From positions 1-34,816 of the forward strand of contig JANWXE010000073.1 in assembly GCA_025055385.1 (NCBI GenBank): a stretch of 34,816 nt of DNA. Reading direction: 5' to 3'. The notes below the pieces were generated by a model, which made no database searches, was not told where the DNA came from, and worked only from the letters and a program-made list of their open reading frames with translations. The position numbers were made by a program, and so were the translations under genes. The stretch is from Burkholderiaceae bacterium (GTDB lineage Bacteria; Pseudomonadota; Gammaproteobacteria; Burkholderiales; Burkholderiaceae_F). Of this stretch, positions 20,419 to 29,779 are shown in pieces; position 1 is the first letter of the stretch, and the number at the start of each line of letters is the position of its first letter.

Positions 20419-21354
20419 TTACCACGGAAGGTAGCCGAAGGCGCCGCGGAAACGCTGCGCGATCGTGTCGCGGTCGGCCGTATGATTTTGCGCGCCGGCG
20501 TGCTCAATCTTTAAAGCACCCATAACCGCTGCCAGCCGTCCTGTGGTTTCCCAGTCCAGTCCCGCATCGATTCCGTACAGCAGCGCCGCCCGGTAGGCGT
20601 CGCCGCAGCCGGTCGGATCAACTACCGCGCGCGCGGGTGCAGCGGGGATTTCCAGCACGCTGCCATTGACGTAGATAAGCGACCCCTGCGCGCCGCGCGT
20701 CACCACGAGCGCGCGTAGGCGGCGGGCGAGTTCCTCTACTGTCTGCCCGGTGCGCTCCTGCAGCAGCTTGGCCTCGTAGTCGTTGACCGCGACATAATGG
20801 GCGCGGGCGATAAACCAACGCAGCTCCTCGCCATCGAACATCGGCAACCCTTGACCGGGATCGAACACAAACGGAATGCCGTGGTCGGCGAATTGCTGCG
20901 CGTGCTGCAGCATGCCATCGCGACCATCGGGGGCGACGATGCCGAGGCGGATGCCCGCGTCGCCTGGCACGGCATTCAAATGCGACAGCATCATCGCCCC
21001 CGGGTGGAAGGCGGTGATCTGGTTGTCGTCCAGATCGGTGGTGATGAAGGCCTGGGCAGTGAAGTGGCCGCTGACTTGTCGCACGTACCGCCGGTCGATG
21101 CCCAGCGCGTCAAGGCGATCAAGATAAGGCTGGGCGTCTTCCCCAACGGTGGCCATCGGCAGCCCGGCGGCGCCGAGCAGCCGCATGCTATAGGCAATGT
21201 TGCCGGCACAGCCGCCGAATTCGCGGCGTAGCTCCGGCACCAGGAAGGCCACATTTAAGATGTGTACCTGCTCAGGCAGGATGTGATCCCGGAAGCGACC
21301 CCGGAACAGCATGATCGAGTCGTAGGCGATCGAACCGCAGACAAGGATCGACAC
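20419..21354 (-). CDS. PfkB-family carbohydrate/nucleoside kinase
   Basis: A 311-residue ribokinase-superfamily kinase that should phosphorylate a sugar or nucleoside hydroxyl using ATP. The N-terminus MSILVCGSIAYDSIM and FGGCAGNIAYSMRLLG form the substrate-side lid and di-Gly region. The C-terminal signature DPTGCGDAYRAALLYG contains the catalytic Asp and anion hole. VNDYEAKLL and VVTRGAQGSLI are also typical. The substrate cannot be told from sequence; adenosine-kinase-like is one possibility. It starts with GTG, preceded by a good AAGGAG at 6 nt. It is last in the minus-strand aroQ-accBC-prmA-DUF3426 run, 37 bp after DUF3426. Confidence 0.88.
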   Translation of the reverse strand: MSILVCGSIAYDSIMLFRGRFRDHILPEQVHILNVAFLVPELRREFGGCAGNIAYSMRLLGAAGLPMATVGEDAQPYLDRLDALGIDRRYVRQVSGHFTAQAFITTDLDDNQITAFHPGAMMLSHLNAVPGDAGIRLGIVAPDGRDGMLQHAQQFADHGIPFVFDPGQGLPMFDGEELRWFIARAHYVAVNDYEAKLLQERTGQTVEELARRLRALVVTRGAQGSLIYVNGSVLEIPAAPARAVVDPTGCGDAYRAALLYGIDAGLDWETTGRLAAVMGALKIEHAGAQNHTADRDTIAQRFRGAFGYLPW

Positions 21355-21391
21355 GGCAGGCTCCTTGAGGTGGCGGACGCCTCAGCGCCGC

Positions 21392-22414
21392 TTATAGGTA
21401 AAAGGGGTAGACGACGAATCCGGCCGGCGCCAGCCCGCGCGCCTCGAAAGCGACACGGATCGTGTAGTCACTGCCAGCGGCGATGCCGTCGGCGATGCGA
21501 CTACTCGGCTCGCCAGCTGATGCCAGGTAGTCGACCGGCGCGAAGACCTTGCGCGCCAGGGTCCGGTTGGTCGTATCGGTCAGCGTGACCTCCAGCGCGG
21601 GCAGCGCTACCTTAAAACTCGCGCGGTTGCGAATCGTGGCTGTCAATTCGAGTACGTCGGTACCGGGCAGCGCCTGCAATTCAGTGCCGACCACGGCGAG
21701 CAAATCAACGCGCATTGGCCACCCCACCTGACAGCCAAAAGCCGAGCACAACGCCACCAGCGCCGGCCGCCACTGCGGCCAGCGGGCAGCCAGCTCGGTG
21801 CGGAACACGACTGCCCATTGCGCCAGCATCAACAGCGCCAGCAGGACGGAGCCGCCGCCGTAGACAATCGAGAAGCCCCGCGCAGGCCGAGCCGGCGGGC
21901 GCAAAAAATCGGGCGCAAGCGGCGGCTCGGGCAGCGCCTCGCTCTCGCCACGCTGCGGCACGTCGATGTGGGCAGGCGAAGGCTCGCGGCGCGCGGCCGC
22001 TGCCTTGCGGGGGCTGGGGCGGACCTCGTCGGTGCGCGGTGCGCTATCCGGCGTGGCCGTCGTCGCTGCGTGCTCGTCGGTGACCAGGCGCGGCGGCTCT
22101 GCTGCGCGCGCAGCCGGCGGCGCATGCGCCACCGGGGCGGCCGTGGGCGTGCGCTCCCCGGGCGGTTCCGCCAACGGCGCGCGCAATACCGGCGTGGCCT
22201 GCGCGCTGGCGTGCAGCGTCGGCGGTGCGCCCTTGCGCGCGGGCGTCGGCTCCGGCGCGACCGCCAGGTTGTCGTCGACGTAACTGAGCGTACCGATGGC
22301 GTCGAACACGTGCCGGCAGGCGCCGCAGCGCACCAGGCCGCCGCGCAGCTTCAGCTGATCGGGGACCACTCGGAATAGCGCCTGGCAGTTCGGGCAGCGG
22401 GTGGCGAGCGCCAT
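21392..22414 (-). CDS. Zinc-ribbon (MJ0042) and DUF3426 membrane protein
   Basis: A 340-residue protein of unknown function. The N-terminal MJ0042-type zinc ribbon has Cys7-x2-Cys10 and Cys30-x2-Cys33 (RCPNCQALF...VRCGACRHVF). A long, low-complexity Ala/Pro/Arg linker (about 50-175) follows. A single transmembrane segment comes next (YGGGSVLLALLMLAQWAVVF). The C-terminal DUF3426 domain looks like a beta-sandwich outside the membrane (DVLELTATIRNRASFKVALP...YTIRVAFEARGL). The order places a metal-binding head in the cytoplasm and a periplasmic sensor-like domain. It starts 6 bp after prmA, consistent with one operon. Confidence 0.88.
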   Translation of the reverse strand: MALATRCPNCQALFRVVPDQLKLRGGLVRCGACRHVFDAIGTLSYVDDNLAVAPEPTPARKGAPPTLHASAQATPVLRAPLAEPPGERTPTAAPVAHAPPAARAAEPPRLVTDEHAATTATPDSAPRTDEVRPSPRKAAAARREPSPAHIDVPQRGESEALPEPPLAPDFLRPPARPARGFSIVYGGGSVLLALLMLAQWAVVFRTELAARWPQWRPALVALCSAFGCQVGWPMRVDLLAVVGTELQALPGTDVLELTATIRNRASFKVALPALEVTLTDTTNRTLARKVFAPVDYLASAGEPSSRIADGIAAGSDYTIRVAFEARGLAPAGFVVYPFYL

Positions 22415-22420
22415 GGCTGT

Positions 22421-23314
22421 CTATTGTGCGCGCGTCGCCGTCAAGCAAACCCAGCCGTCCTCGACCGCCCACAGGCGCGTACGAAGTCCCTGGCGCGCGT
22501 AGGCAAAGATGACCTCGTCGGCTTGGCGCTCCAGAATGCCGGATAGCACCAGCGTGCCACCGACGGCCAACCGTGCGGCCAATGTCGGCGCGAGCGCTTT
22601 CAGCGGGTTTGTGAGGATGTTGGCGAGCACGACATCAAACGGTTGTGCAGGCAGCGCCCCTGGTTCAGTGTAGATGCCTTCCACGCCATTGGCTGCAGCA
22701 TTAGCGCGCGCGGCCGCCACGGCCTGCGGATCGATGTCAGTCGCAGCCACGATAGCCGCACCCAATTTGGCGGCCGCCAGGGCCAGGATGCCAGAGCCGC
22801 AGCCGTAATCGAGCACGCTTAGGCTACGAGGCGGATGTGCATCCAGCCAGCGCAGGCACAGCCGGGTGGTCGGATGCGTACCGGTGCCGAAAGCTACACC
22901 GGGATCTAGGCGGATCACGAGCGCATCCTCACTCGGCGGGTCGTGCCAGGACGGCAGGATGCACAAGCGGCCGATGCGGATCGGACCAAACTGAGATTGC
23001 GTTGCACGCACCCAGTCGACATCACTGACTTCACGTTCCGAATCGATCGGCGGAGGTGCCGGCAGGATGCCAACAGCGGCGCGTTGAAGCAGCCGCGTGC
23101 CATCGGTATTGGCATCGATCAGGATGGTTACTCGACTGCGCGCCCAGCCCAGGGCAGCCGGCGCCGCACCGGGCTCATCATAAATGGCCTGCTCCTGCGG
23201 GCTGCCGGCGTCAGCGTCCTCGATGCTGACCGCAAGCGCGCCGCTGGCGACCAGTGCGTCGCTGAAGGCCTCCAGCTGGGCGCCATCGATTCGCACCGTC
23301 AGCTCGCGCATCAT
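22421..23314 (-). CDS. prmA: Ribosomal protein L11 methyltransferase
   Basis: PrmA trimethylates ribosomal protein L11 using S-adenosylmethionine. The ORF track extends it upstream to 23473 through accC, but the family start is MMRELTVRIDG at 23314 (or the second Met at 23311), giving 297 residues. The N-terminal substrate-recognition domain is followed by a central linker and the methyltransferase fold with motif I VLDYGCGSGILALAAAKLGA and motif IV FDVVLANILTNPL. Both are canonical. It starts 7 bp after accC and belongs to the same operon. Translation of prmA with accBC is a common gene order in proteobacteria. Confidence 0.96.
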   Translation of the reverse strand: MMRELTVRIDGAQLEAFSDALVASGALAVSIEDADAGSPQEQAIYDEPGAAPAALGWARSRVTILIDANTDGTRLLQRAAVGILPAPPPIDSEREVSDVDWVRATQSQFGPIRIGRLCILPSWHDPPSEDALVIRLDPGVAFGTGTHPTTRLCLRWLDAHPPRSLSVLDYGCGSGILALAAAKLGAAIVAATDIDPQAVAAARANAAANGVEGIYTEPGALPAQPFDVVLANILTNPLKALAPTLAARLAVGGTLVLSGILERQADEVIFAYARQGLRTRLWAVEDGWVCLTATRAQ

Positions 23315-23321
23315 CGGCGTC

Positions 23322-24683
23322 TCAGGGCATTTGACTGGCCTGCCGCGCCGCCAACCGCTGCTCCAGGTAGTGGATGCTGGTACCACCCCGGATGAATTTT
23401 TCGTCCAGCAGCAGCTCGCGGTGCAACGGAATATTCGTGCTGATGCCTTCGACCACCATCTCAGAGAGCGCAACTCGCATGCGCGCTAGCGCCTGCGCCC
23501 GCGTGTCCCCGTAGCAGATCAGCTTGCCGATCATCGAGTCGTAATACGGCGGCACAAAATAACCAGCATAGACATGGGAGTCGACCCGCACGCCCGGCCC
23601 GCCGGGTGGGTGCCAGGCGGTGATGCGCCCCGGGCTCGGTGTGAATTTGTACGGATCCTCCGCATTGATGCGGCATTCGATGGCGTGCCCGCGCATGACG
23701 ATCTCGCGCTGTTTAAACGGCAGCTTTTCACCGGCGGCGATCCGAATCTGCTGCTGCACGATATCGATGCCGGTAACCATCTCAGTGACCGGATGCTCGA
23801 CCTGCAGCCGCGTGTTCATTTCAATGAAATAAAACTCGCCGTTTTCGTACAAGAACTCGAACGTGCCGGCGCCGCGGTAGCCGATGCGGCGGCACGCTTC
23901 GGCACAGCGGTCGCCGATGCGCTCAATGACCTTGCGCGGGATGCCGGGTGCGGGGGCCTCTTCGATGATTTTCTGATGACGCCGCTGCATGGAGCAGTCG
24001 CGTTCCCCCAGCCAGACCGCATTGCGGTGCTGATCGGCCAGTACCTGGATCTCGATGTGGCGAGGGTTTTCGAGGAATTTCTCCATATAAACGTCCGGAT
24101 TGCCGAACGCCGCCTGCGCCTCCTGGCGCGTCATGTTGACAGCATTGATTAGCGCCGCCTCCGTATGAACGACGCGCATGCCGCGGCCGCCGCCGCCCCC
24201 TGCCGCTTTGATGATCACCGGATAGCCGATCGCACGGGCGATTTTCACGATCTCGCGCGGCTCCTCGGGTAAGGCGCCAGGCGAGCCGGGCACACAGGGC
24301 ACGCCGGCCTCCTGCATGGCTTTCTTGGCCGAGACCTTGTCGCCCATCAGGCGAATGGACTCTGGGCGCGGGCCGATGAAGACGAAGCCGCTTTTTTCCA
24401 CCCGCTCGGCGAAGTCGGCGTTCTCGGACAGGAAGCCGTAGCCGGGGTGGATCGCCTCTGCGTCCGTGACCTCAGCGGCACTGATGATGGCCGGGATGTT
24501 TAAGTAACTGTCCTTCGATGGCGGTGGCCCAATGCACACCGACTCGTCGGCCAGCTTCACGTACTTAGCGTCGGTGTCGGCGGTCGAATGCACGACTACC
24601 GTCCGGATGCCCATCTCGCGGCAGGCACGCTGGATGCGCAGCGCAATTTCGCCGCGGTTGGCGATCAGGATCTTGCCGAACAT
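23322..24683 (-). CDS. accC: Acetyl-CoA carboxylase, biotin carboxylase subunit
   Basis: AccC carboxylates biotin on AccB with ATP and bicarbonate, the first half-reaction of fatty-acid synthesis. The 453-residue protein begins [17 protein letters not shown]. Visible motifs are [13 protein letters not shown], the Gly-rich ATP-grasp loop [53 protein letters not shown] and [12 protein letters not shown]. It is complete and of the usual length. It follows accB by 4 bp and precedes prmA by 7 bp, so the three are almost certainly co-transcribed. Confidence 0.98.
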   Translation of the reverse strand: MFGKILIANRGEIALRIQRACREMGIRTVVVHSTADTDAKYVKLADESVCIGPPPSKDSYLNIPAIISAAEVTDAEAIHPGYGFLSENADFAERVEKSGFVFIGPRPESIRLMGDKVSAKKAMQEAGVPCVPGSPGALPEEPREIVKIARAIGYPVIIKAAGGGGGRGMRVVHTEAALINAVNMTRQEAQAAFGNPDVYMEKFLENPRHIEIQVLADQHRNAVWLGERDCSMQRRHQKIIEEAPAPGIPRKVIERIGDRCAEACRRIGYRGAGTFEFLYENGEFYFIEMNTRLQVEHPVTEMVTGIDIVQQQIRIAAGEKLPFKQREIVMRGHAIECRINAEDPYKFTPSPGRITAWHPPGGPGVRVDSHVYAGYFVPPYYDSMIGKLICYGDTRAQALARMRVALSEMVVEGISTNIPLHRELLLDEKFIRGGTSIHYLEQRLAARQASQMP

Positions 24684-24687
24684 ATGC

Positions 24688-25158
24688 TCAGCCGATTACG
24701 AACAGCGGCTGCCCGTATTCGACCGGCTGGCCGTTTTCAACCAGAATTTCCTTGACCTCGCCGCTGACCTCGCACTCGATTTCGTTCAGCAGCTTCATTG
24801 CCTCGATGATGCAGAGGATGTCGCCTGGCTTCACTGACTGGCCCACCTCGACAAACGGCTTCGCGCCCGGACTGGGGGCGCGATAAAACGTGCCGACCAT
24901 CGGCGATTTGACAACATGGCCCTTGGGGGCTTCCGCTTCAACGGGCGGCGGCGGGGGTGTGGACGCCGCCGGCGGGGTGGGCGCAGCGATCACCGTCGGC
25001 ACCGCCGGCGGGGGTGGCGCAACGGGCAGCGGTGCGAACGCCGGCGGGGCGGGGTACTTGACGATGCGGACTTTGTCTTCGCCCTCAGTAACCTCAATCT
25101 CGGCGATGCCGGATTCGGCCACCAGCTCGATCAGCGTCTTAAGCTTGCGTAAGTCCAT
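24688..25158 (-). CDS. accB: Acetyl-CoA carboxylase, biotin carboxyl carrier protein
   Basis: AccB carries biotin between AccC and the carboxyltransferase AccAD. The 156-residue protein has an N-terminal helix region ([20 protein letters not shown]), a flexible Pro/Ala linker (about 37-80), and the biotinyl domain. The biotin-lysine motif is [10 protein letters not shown], with [16 protein letters not shown] and the capping [19 protein letters not shown] Shine-Dalgarno precedes the ATG. It lies 23 bp after aroQ. Confidence 0.98.
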   Translation of the reverse strand: MDLRKLKTLIELVAESGIAEIEVTEGEDKVRIVKYPAPPAFAPLPVAPPPPAVPTVIAAPTPPAASTPPPPPVEAEAPKGHVVKSPMVGTFYRAPSPGAKPFVEVGQSVKPGDILCIIEAMKLLNEIECEVSGEVKEILVENGQPVEYGQPLFVIG

Positions 25159-25181
25159 GCTGATCTCCCGACCCCGTCTGC

Positions 25182-25625
25182 CTAGTCTGCACCGCCGGTC
25201 AGCGCGTATTCGAGCGCCAACCGGTACCCGGCTGCCCCGAGGCCGACGATCGAGCCGATGGCCAGATCGGCTAGGTAAGAGTGACGGCGGAACGGCTCGC
25301 GGCGGTAGACATTCGACAGGTGCACTTCAACGAACGGGATCGCCACCGACGCCAACGCATCGCGCAGCGCAATGCTGGTATGCGTCAGAGCGCCCGCATT
25401 GATGATGATGAAATCCACTCCCTCGAGGCGAGCGGCATGGATGCGGTCTATCAGTGCTCCCTCGCCATTGGACTGGAAGCAAGACAGGCGCACGCCGTGC
25501 CGGCCAGCGATCTCCGTGAGCTCACGCTCGATGTCGCCAAGCGTACGGGTGCCATAAATGGACGGCTCCCGCGTACCGAGCAGGTTTAAGTTTGGTCCGT
25601 TCAGAATCAGGATGTGCTGGGCCAC
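25182..25625 (-). CDS. aroQ: 3-dehydroquinate dehydratase type II
   Basis: The enzyme dehydrates 3-dehydroquinate in the shikimate pathway. The 147-residue protein matches type [21 protein letters not shown] with catalytic Tyr24, [28 protein letters not shown], and [18 protein letters not shown] with the catalytic His. It starts with GTG behind a GAGAG Shine-Dalgarno. It heads the aroQ-accB-accC operon, an arrangement common in proteobacteria. aroE, which acts directly after it in the pathway, is also in this window at 33456. Confidence 0.97.
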   Translation of the reverse strand: MAQHILILNGPNLNLLGTREPSIYGTRTLGDIERELTEIAGRHGVRLSCFQSNGEGALIDRIHAARLEGVDFIIINAGALTHTSIALRDALASVAIPFVEVHLSNVYRREPFRRHSYLADLAIGSIVGLGAAGYRLALEYALTGGAD

Positions 25626-25688
25626 GATCTCTCAGGTCGCAGCAACCATCGCCGTCTAAAACGACTTTTCAGCGCAGTTGCGAGCGGA

Positions 25689-25717
25689 TTTGTAGAAGAA
25701 GCCGCAAATTGTCGACA
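25689..25717 (-). promoter_or_regulatory. Candidate promoter for the aroQ-accBC-prmA operon
   Basis: On the minus strand TGTCGACA (an 8-bp palindrome, 25710-25717) lies upstream of TACAAA (25689-25694), giving -35/-10-like elements 15-17 bp apart depending on register. Flanking 6-bp arms AGAATC/GATTCT (25717-25722 and 25741-25746) form a further inverted repeat touching the tlpA stop. The stretch 25626-25745 holds no gene. Confidence 0.3.
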
Positions 25718-25745
25718 GAATCGTGGCCGCTGTCCAGCGTGATTC

Positions 25746-26285
25746 TTAGCGGACGACCTGGGTGTCTAGCCAACGGCGCAATTCCTCGGGCTTAATGCGG
25801 CCGAGACGGCGCTGCACCACCCGCCCATCGGCAGCGATGAGGACCGTATAGGGCAAAGCGCCGGCACTGTTGCCTAAGGCGCGCGCAAGCTCACTGCCTT
25901 GAGCCCCAGCGACCAGCAATGGTAGCGTCAAGCCCAGATCATCACGGAACGCCCGGATACGATAGGCGGTGTCAATGCCTAGGCCGATGATCTCTACACC
26001 GCGCGCATGATATTCATCACGCACGCGCTGCAGATCTGGCATCTCCTCCACGCACGGGGCACACCAGGTGGCCCAGAAGTTGATCACCAGAGGGCGGCCG
26101 CGCCACTGCGCTAGGGTCTGCGGCCGGCCGTCTGCATCCGGCAGCGTCAACCCGAACAGCGTCGCGCTCGCCTGCGACGCGGCTGCCTCGCTCTGCAGAC
26201 GCCAGAGGGCCAAACCGGCGCCTGCTCCAGCGGCAAGCACCGCTATCGCGAACGTGGCTAACCAGACACGTGCGCGGCGGGTCAT
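25746..26285 (-). CDS. TlpA/ResA-type membrane-anchored thioredoxin-like protein
   Basis: A 179-residue thiol-disulfide oxidoreductase facing the periplasm. Residues 8-30 form one signal-anchor helix (WLATFAIAVLAAGAGAGLALW). The thioredoxin domain contains the active site NFWATWCAPCVEEMPDLQ, with a later cis-Pro region GALPYTVLIAADGRV. The TlpA-like motif PDADGRPQTLAQWRGRPLV is present. It probably reduces a specific periplasmic disulfide, for instance in cytochrome c maturation, but its partner cannot be read here. Its ATG overlaps the stop of the upstream hypothetical gene (ATGA), so the two are coupled. Confidence 0.92.
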   Translation of the reverse strand: MTRRARVWLATFAIAVLAAGAGAGLALWRLQSEAAASQASATLFGLTLPDADGRPQTLAQWRGRPLVINFWATWCAPCVEEMPDLQRVRDEYHARGVEIIGLGIDTAYRIRAFRDDLGLTLPLLVAGAQGSELARALGNSAGALPYTVLIAADGRVVQRRLGRIKPEELRRWLDTQVVR

Positions 26286-26944
26286 GGCATCGCCGACTCG
26301 GCGGCAATTAGCGATGCCAGTTGGGCAGCGCGCGCTCTCCCGCTGGCCGCAACCGGATGCAGGGAGGTATCGGTTGAACGATGGCGCGGTGCAACGCGGA
26401 TGGCCTCGGAGCGGTGCACGCTCAACACCACGGTGGTGTGCAGCGGCGACTGCCCCGGCGGCCGCACAGTAATCGGGAAGTGCAAACGTTCAAGCGGCGC
26501 TCCCGCCTCGTTGCCGCCCTCCTCGGCCTCGAAGGTGATGCCCTCGTTAAGCAGAAAGATTTCCACTGCCTTCGCGTCGTCAGTGAACAGGTGCAACTGG
26601 ATCGCAGAGTGCTCGGTGGCGGTGCCATTGAGAACGGCGCCGACCAAATGCGGATCAAACGCTGCCAGACGCTGCATCCAGGCTAGCGCAGTCCGACGCA
26701 GCGTGGTCAACAGCGCAACATGGGCGGCTCCGCGGTACAGCCGCAGGTGACGGCGCAGTTCGTTCTCGATTTGCTCGTTGTCTGGCAGCAGACCGCGCGC
26801 GTCGGTGCTGCCGAGCAGCTGGCGGGCCGCACGGCGCTTGGCGGCCGCGTAATCCAGGCCCTCCTCGGCGATCAGCCGGGCAGCAGCCACTGCAATCTCG
26901 GCGGTAACGTCCTCGGCATGACGGGGGGGCAGGCGGCGGGCCAT
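26282..26944 (-). CDS. Conserved hypothetical protein upstream of the TlpA-like gene
   Basis: A 220-residue protein that I do not recognise as a characterised family. The ORF track starts at a GTG (26950), but an ATG two codons later (MARRLPPRHAEDV) is equally good; neither has a clear Shine-Dalgarno. The N-terminal third is helical and basic (AARLIAEEGLDYAAAKRRAARQLLG), resembling a short helical domain rather than a helix-turn-helix regulator. The rest is mixed alpha/beta (SAIQLHLFTDDAKAVEIFLL, PLHTTVVLSVHRSEAI). A nucleotidyltransferase-like fold is one guess. It is soluble, with no signal or membrane segment. Its stop overlaps the TlpA-like start, and it is divergent from mpl. Confidence 0.75.
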   Translation of the reverse strand: MARRLPPRHAEDVTAEIAVAAARLIAEEGLDYAAAKRRAARQLLGSTDARGLLPDNEQIENELRRHLRLYRGAAHVALLTTLRRTALAWMQRLAAFDPHLVGAVLNGTATEHSAIQLHLFTDDAKAVEIFLLNEGITFEAEEGGNEAGAPLERLHFPITVRPPGQSPLHTTVVLSVHRSEAIRVAPRHRSTDTSLHPVAASGRARAAQLASLIAAESAMP

Positions 26945-27003
26945 GGTCACAGCAGGCGGGCGGGTACGTAAATGTGGCCAGAAGTGTAGCGAGCCGCGGC
27001 GCG

Positions 27004-27009
27004 TAGAAT
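27004..27009 (+). promoter_or_regulatory. Possible -10 element for mpl
   Basis: TAGAAT lies 61 bp before the mpl GTG in the 125-bp divergent region. No convincing -35 accompanies it. The rest of the divergent region shows nothing else recognisable. Confidence 0.25.
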
Positions 27010-27069
27010 CGCGCGCTTTGCAGCGGTTGATACCCGCACTGACCGTAACACGCCCCGCGTCGGCCCATC

Positions 27070-28461
27070 GTGCATATCCATATTGTCGGTATTTGCGGCA
27101 CCTTTATGGGTGGCGTTGCGCTGCTTGCGCGCGCTGCTGGGCATCGCGTCACTGGCTGCGATGCGGACATCTACCCGCCGATGAGCGAGCAGCTGGCTGC
27201 TGCCGGCATCGAGATCATCGAGGGTTTTGATGCCAGCCAACTGGCGCTGCGGCCGGATCTCTTCGTCATCGGCAACGTGGTGAGGCGTGGCAACGAGCTG
27301 GTGGAGGCCATCCTGGAGGCTGGCGTCCGCTACGTCTCGGGTCCGCAGTGGGTCGGCGAGCACGTGCTGACCGGGCGGCACGTGCTGGCGGTGGCCGGCA
27401 CCCACGGCAAGACCACCACGGCGTCGATGCTCGCGTGGATCCTGGAGTGCGCTGGACATGCGCCCGGCTTCCTAATCGGCGGCGTGCCGCGCAACTTCGG
27501 CGTGTCCGCGCGCGCGGGCGGGCCGCTGTTCGTGATTGAGGCTGACGAATACGACACCGCTTTCTTTGACAAGCGCGCCAAGTTCGTGCATTACCGCCCG
27601 CGCACGGTGGTTTTGAATAATCTGGAATTCGACCATGCGGACATCTATCCCGACTTGGCCGCCATCGAAACCCAGTTCCATCACTTGCTACGTACAGTAC
27701 CGCGCAGTGGGCGGCTGATCGTCAACGGGCGTGACGCCGCGCTGGCACGGGTACTGGCGCGCGGCCTCTGGTCAGAGGTCGAGCGCTTCGACGTCGCCGA
27801 CGGCTGGCATGCGCTGGATGTCGAAGAAGGTGCGCAGCACCGCTTCACGGTGGCGCGCGGTGCCGAGCAATATGGTCGGCTGACGCTGCCGCTGGCCGGC
27901 GCCTTCAACCGCAGCAACGCCCTGGCGGCGATCGCCGCCGCTCAGCACGTTGGCGTGCCGCCTGGGCTGGCGCGGCAGGCGCTCGCCCATTTTGCTGGCG
28001 TCAAGCGGCGGCTGGAGCCGCGCGGCAGCGTCCGCGGTGTAACCGTGTATGACGATTTTGCTCATCATCCGACCGCGATCGCGGCTACGCTGGCCGCGCT
28101 GCGGCGGCGCATCGCGCCGCACGAGCGCATTCTGGCGGTGCTGGAGCCACGCTCCAACACCATGAAGCTGGGCGTGCTGGCCGCGCAGCTGCCGGATGCG
28201 CTGGCAGAGGCGGATCAGGTGTTCTGCTACTGCGCGCGCAGTGGACGGCAAGCGCTTGCCTGGGACCCGGCGCAGGTACTCGCACCACTGGGCGCGCGCG
28301 CGCGCAGTTTCGAGGATCTGCCTGCGCTGGTGCAGGCGGTTGTCGCTGCGGCGCGCGCCGGTGACCATGTGCTGGTGATGAGCAATGGCTCATTTGGCGG
28401 CATACACGAGCGCCTGCTGGCGGCACTGGGGCGGCAGCCAGCGCATGCGGGGATGGCATGA
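27070..28461 (+). CDS. mpl: UDP-N-acetylmuramate:L-alanyl-gamma-D-glutamyl-meso-diaminopimelate ligase
   Basis: Mpl joins the recycled murein tripeptide to UDP-MurNAc in the cytoplasm, bypassing de novo peptide synthesis. The 463-residue Mur-ligase family protein begins MHIHIVGICGTFMGGVALLA. It has the P-loop GTHGKTTTASML (from 110), the IEADEYDTAFFDKRAKF segment that separates Mpl from MurC, NNLEFDHADIYPDL, and the C-terminal DDFAHHPTAIAATL. The start is GTG at 27070. It cooperates functionally with AmpD, which frees the tripeptide. Its stop overlaps the next gene (ATGA). Confidence 0.96.
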   Translation: MHIHIVGICGTFMGGVALLARAAGHRVTGCDADIYPPMSEQLAAAGIEIIEGFDASQLALRPDLFVIGNVVRRGNELVEAILEAGVRYVSGPQWVGEHVLTGRHVLAVAGTHGKTTTASMLAWILECAGHAPGFLIGGVPRNFGVSARAGGPLFVIEADEYDTAFFDKRAKFVHYRPRTVVLNNLEFDHADIYPDLAAIETQFHHLLRTVPRSGRLIVNGRDAALARVLARGLWSEVERFDVADGWHALDVEEGAQHRFTVARGAEQYGRLTLPLAGAFNRSNALAAIAAAQHVGVPPGLARQALAHFAGVKRRLEPRGSVRGVTVYDDFAHHPTAIAATLAALRRRIAPHERILAVLEPRSNTMKLGVLAAQLPDALAEADQVFCYCARSGRQALAWDPAQVLAPLGARARSFEDLPALVQAVVAAARAGDHVLVMSNGSFGGIHERLLAALGRQPAHAGMA

Positions 28462-29042
28462 TTCTGTATCTGCATGGTTTCCGCTCCTCTCCTGCCTCGC
28501 GCAAGGCCATGTATTTGCGCGCGCGGCTGCGCGAGCGCGGTTTGGAGGCTGACTATGTTTGCCCCCAGTTGCCGGCCTCGCCGCGCGCGGCCGTCGAGGT
28601 GGCGCTAGCGGCCGCGCAGCTTGCGCCGCCGCAGCAGCTGGCGATCATCGGCTCCTCGCTGGGCGGCTATTACGCGACCTGGCTGGCTGAGCAGCTCGGC
28701 TGCCGCGCTGTGCTGCTGAATCCCGCGATTACGCCGTACGAAGACCTGCGCGCCTACCTCGGCGAGCAGCCGGTGTACTTCTCCTCGGCAACGATCGAGA
28801 TGAGGCCTGAGTATTTAGATGAGCTGCGCGCGCTCGATACGCCACGCATTACGCGGCCGGAGCGCTATTTCTTGCTGGCCGCAACGGGCGATCGATTGAT
28901 CGACTGGCGCACGATGGTGGCCAAGTACGCGGGCTGCCGCCAGCGGGTGATCGAGGGCTCGGATCACGAGCTATCGGATTTCGCGCGGTATGCCGACGAA
29001 GTGCTGGCCTTTTGCGGCGTCCATCAAGGAGAGCAGGGGTGA
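28458..29042 (+). CDS. YqiA-like alpha/beta-hydrolase esterase
   Basis: A 194-residue cytoplasmic esterase of the YqiA/YcfP type. The opening [16 protein letters not shown] is the oxyanion-side motif. The nucleophile elbow GSSLGG places Ser67, and the catalytic His lies in [23 protein letters not shown] carries the likely acidic residue. The natural substrate is unknown. It starts in an ATGA overlap with mpl and ends in an overlap with the SDR start (GTGA), so it is embedded in a tightly coupled unit. Confidence 0.9.
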   Translation: MILYLHGFRSSPASRKAMYLRARLRERGLEADYVCPQLPASPRAAVEVALAAAQLAPPQQLAIIGSSLGGYYATWLAEQLGCRAVLLNPAITPYEDLRAYLGEQPVYFSSATIEMRPEYLDELRALDTPRITRPERYFLLAATGDRLIDWRTMVAKYAGCRQRVIEGSDHELSDFARYADEVLAFCGVHQGEQG

Positions 29043-29779
29043 GACTGAAAGGCAAAGTCGCGATCGTGACAGGTGGCGCGCAGGGCATCGGCCTGGCGAC
29101 CGCGCGCAAGTTTCTCGAGGAAGGCGCGATCGTCGCCGTGGCCGACATCAGAGCGGAGGCGGTCCAGGCGGCAGTGACGCAACTCGCGCGCGACGGGCGC
29201 GCGGTAGAAGGATTCACGGTGGACGTGACGCGCCGGTCGCAGATCGACGCCATGGTGCAGGCGCTGCAACGTCGCTATGGCCGCATCGACGTGCTGGTGA
29301 ACAACGCTGGCATCACGCAAGATGCGCGCCTGCAGAGGATGACGGAAGAGCAATTTGATCGCGTGATCGCGGTCAATCTTAAGGGTGTCTACAACTGCGC
29401 GCAGGCGGTGCTTGAACCCATGCTCGCGCAGGGCAGCGGTGTGATCCTGAATGCTTCCAGCGTGGTGGGCATTTACGGCAACTACGGCCAGACCAATTAC
29501 GCCGCAGCCAAGTTTGGCGTGATCGGCTTCGTCAAGACCTGGGCGCGTGAGCTGGGCCCCAAAGGGATCCGCTGCAATGCGGTGGCGCCGGGTTTCATTC
29601 GCACTCCCATTTTGGAGACGATTCCAGAGAAAGTGATGCAGGCGCTGGTTGAACGTGTGCCGCTGAAGCGCCTGGGGCGGCCTGAGGAGGTGGCCAATGT
29701 GTATGCGTTCTTGGCCTCCGATGAGGCAAGTTATATCAACGGCGCGGTCATCGAGGTCGCCGGCGGGCTGACCGTCTGA
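29039..29779 (+). CDS. Short-chain dehydrogenase/reductase, FabG-like
   Basis: A 246-residue NAD(P)-dependent oxidoreductase resembling 3-oxoacyl-ACP reductase or acetoacetyl-CoA reductase. The ORF track starts at 29012, but the GTG at 29039 follows AAGGAG by 7 nt and gives the expected [18 protein letters not shown]. The cofactor loop is TGGAQGIG (11-18), followed by NNAG, and the catalytic set is Ser141, Tyr154 and Lys158 (YAAAK). The C-terminus [16 protein letters not shown] is typical. The exact substrate is unresolved, and no acyl-carrier or polyhydroxyalkanoate genes lie nearby. Its GTG overlaps the esterase stop and its own stop overlaps the next ATG (TGATG). Confidence 0.9.
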   Translation: MRLKGKVAIVTGGAQGIGLATARKFLEEGAIVAVADIRAEAVQAAVTQLARDGRAVEGFTVDVTRRSQIDAMVQALQRRYGRIDVLVNNAGITQDARLQRMTEEQFDRVIAVNLKGVYNCAQAVLEPMLAQGSGVILNASSVVGIYGNYGQTNYAAAKFGVIGFVKTWARELGPKGIRCNAVAPGFIRTPILETIPEKVMQALVERVPLKRLGRPEEVANVYAFLASDEASYINGAVIEVAGGLTV

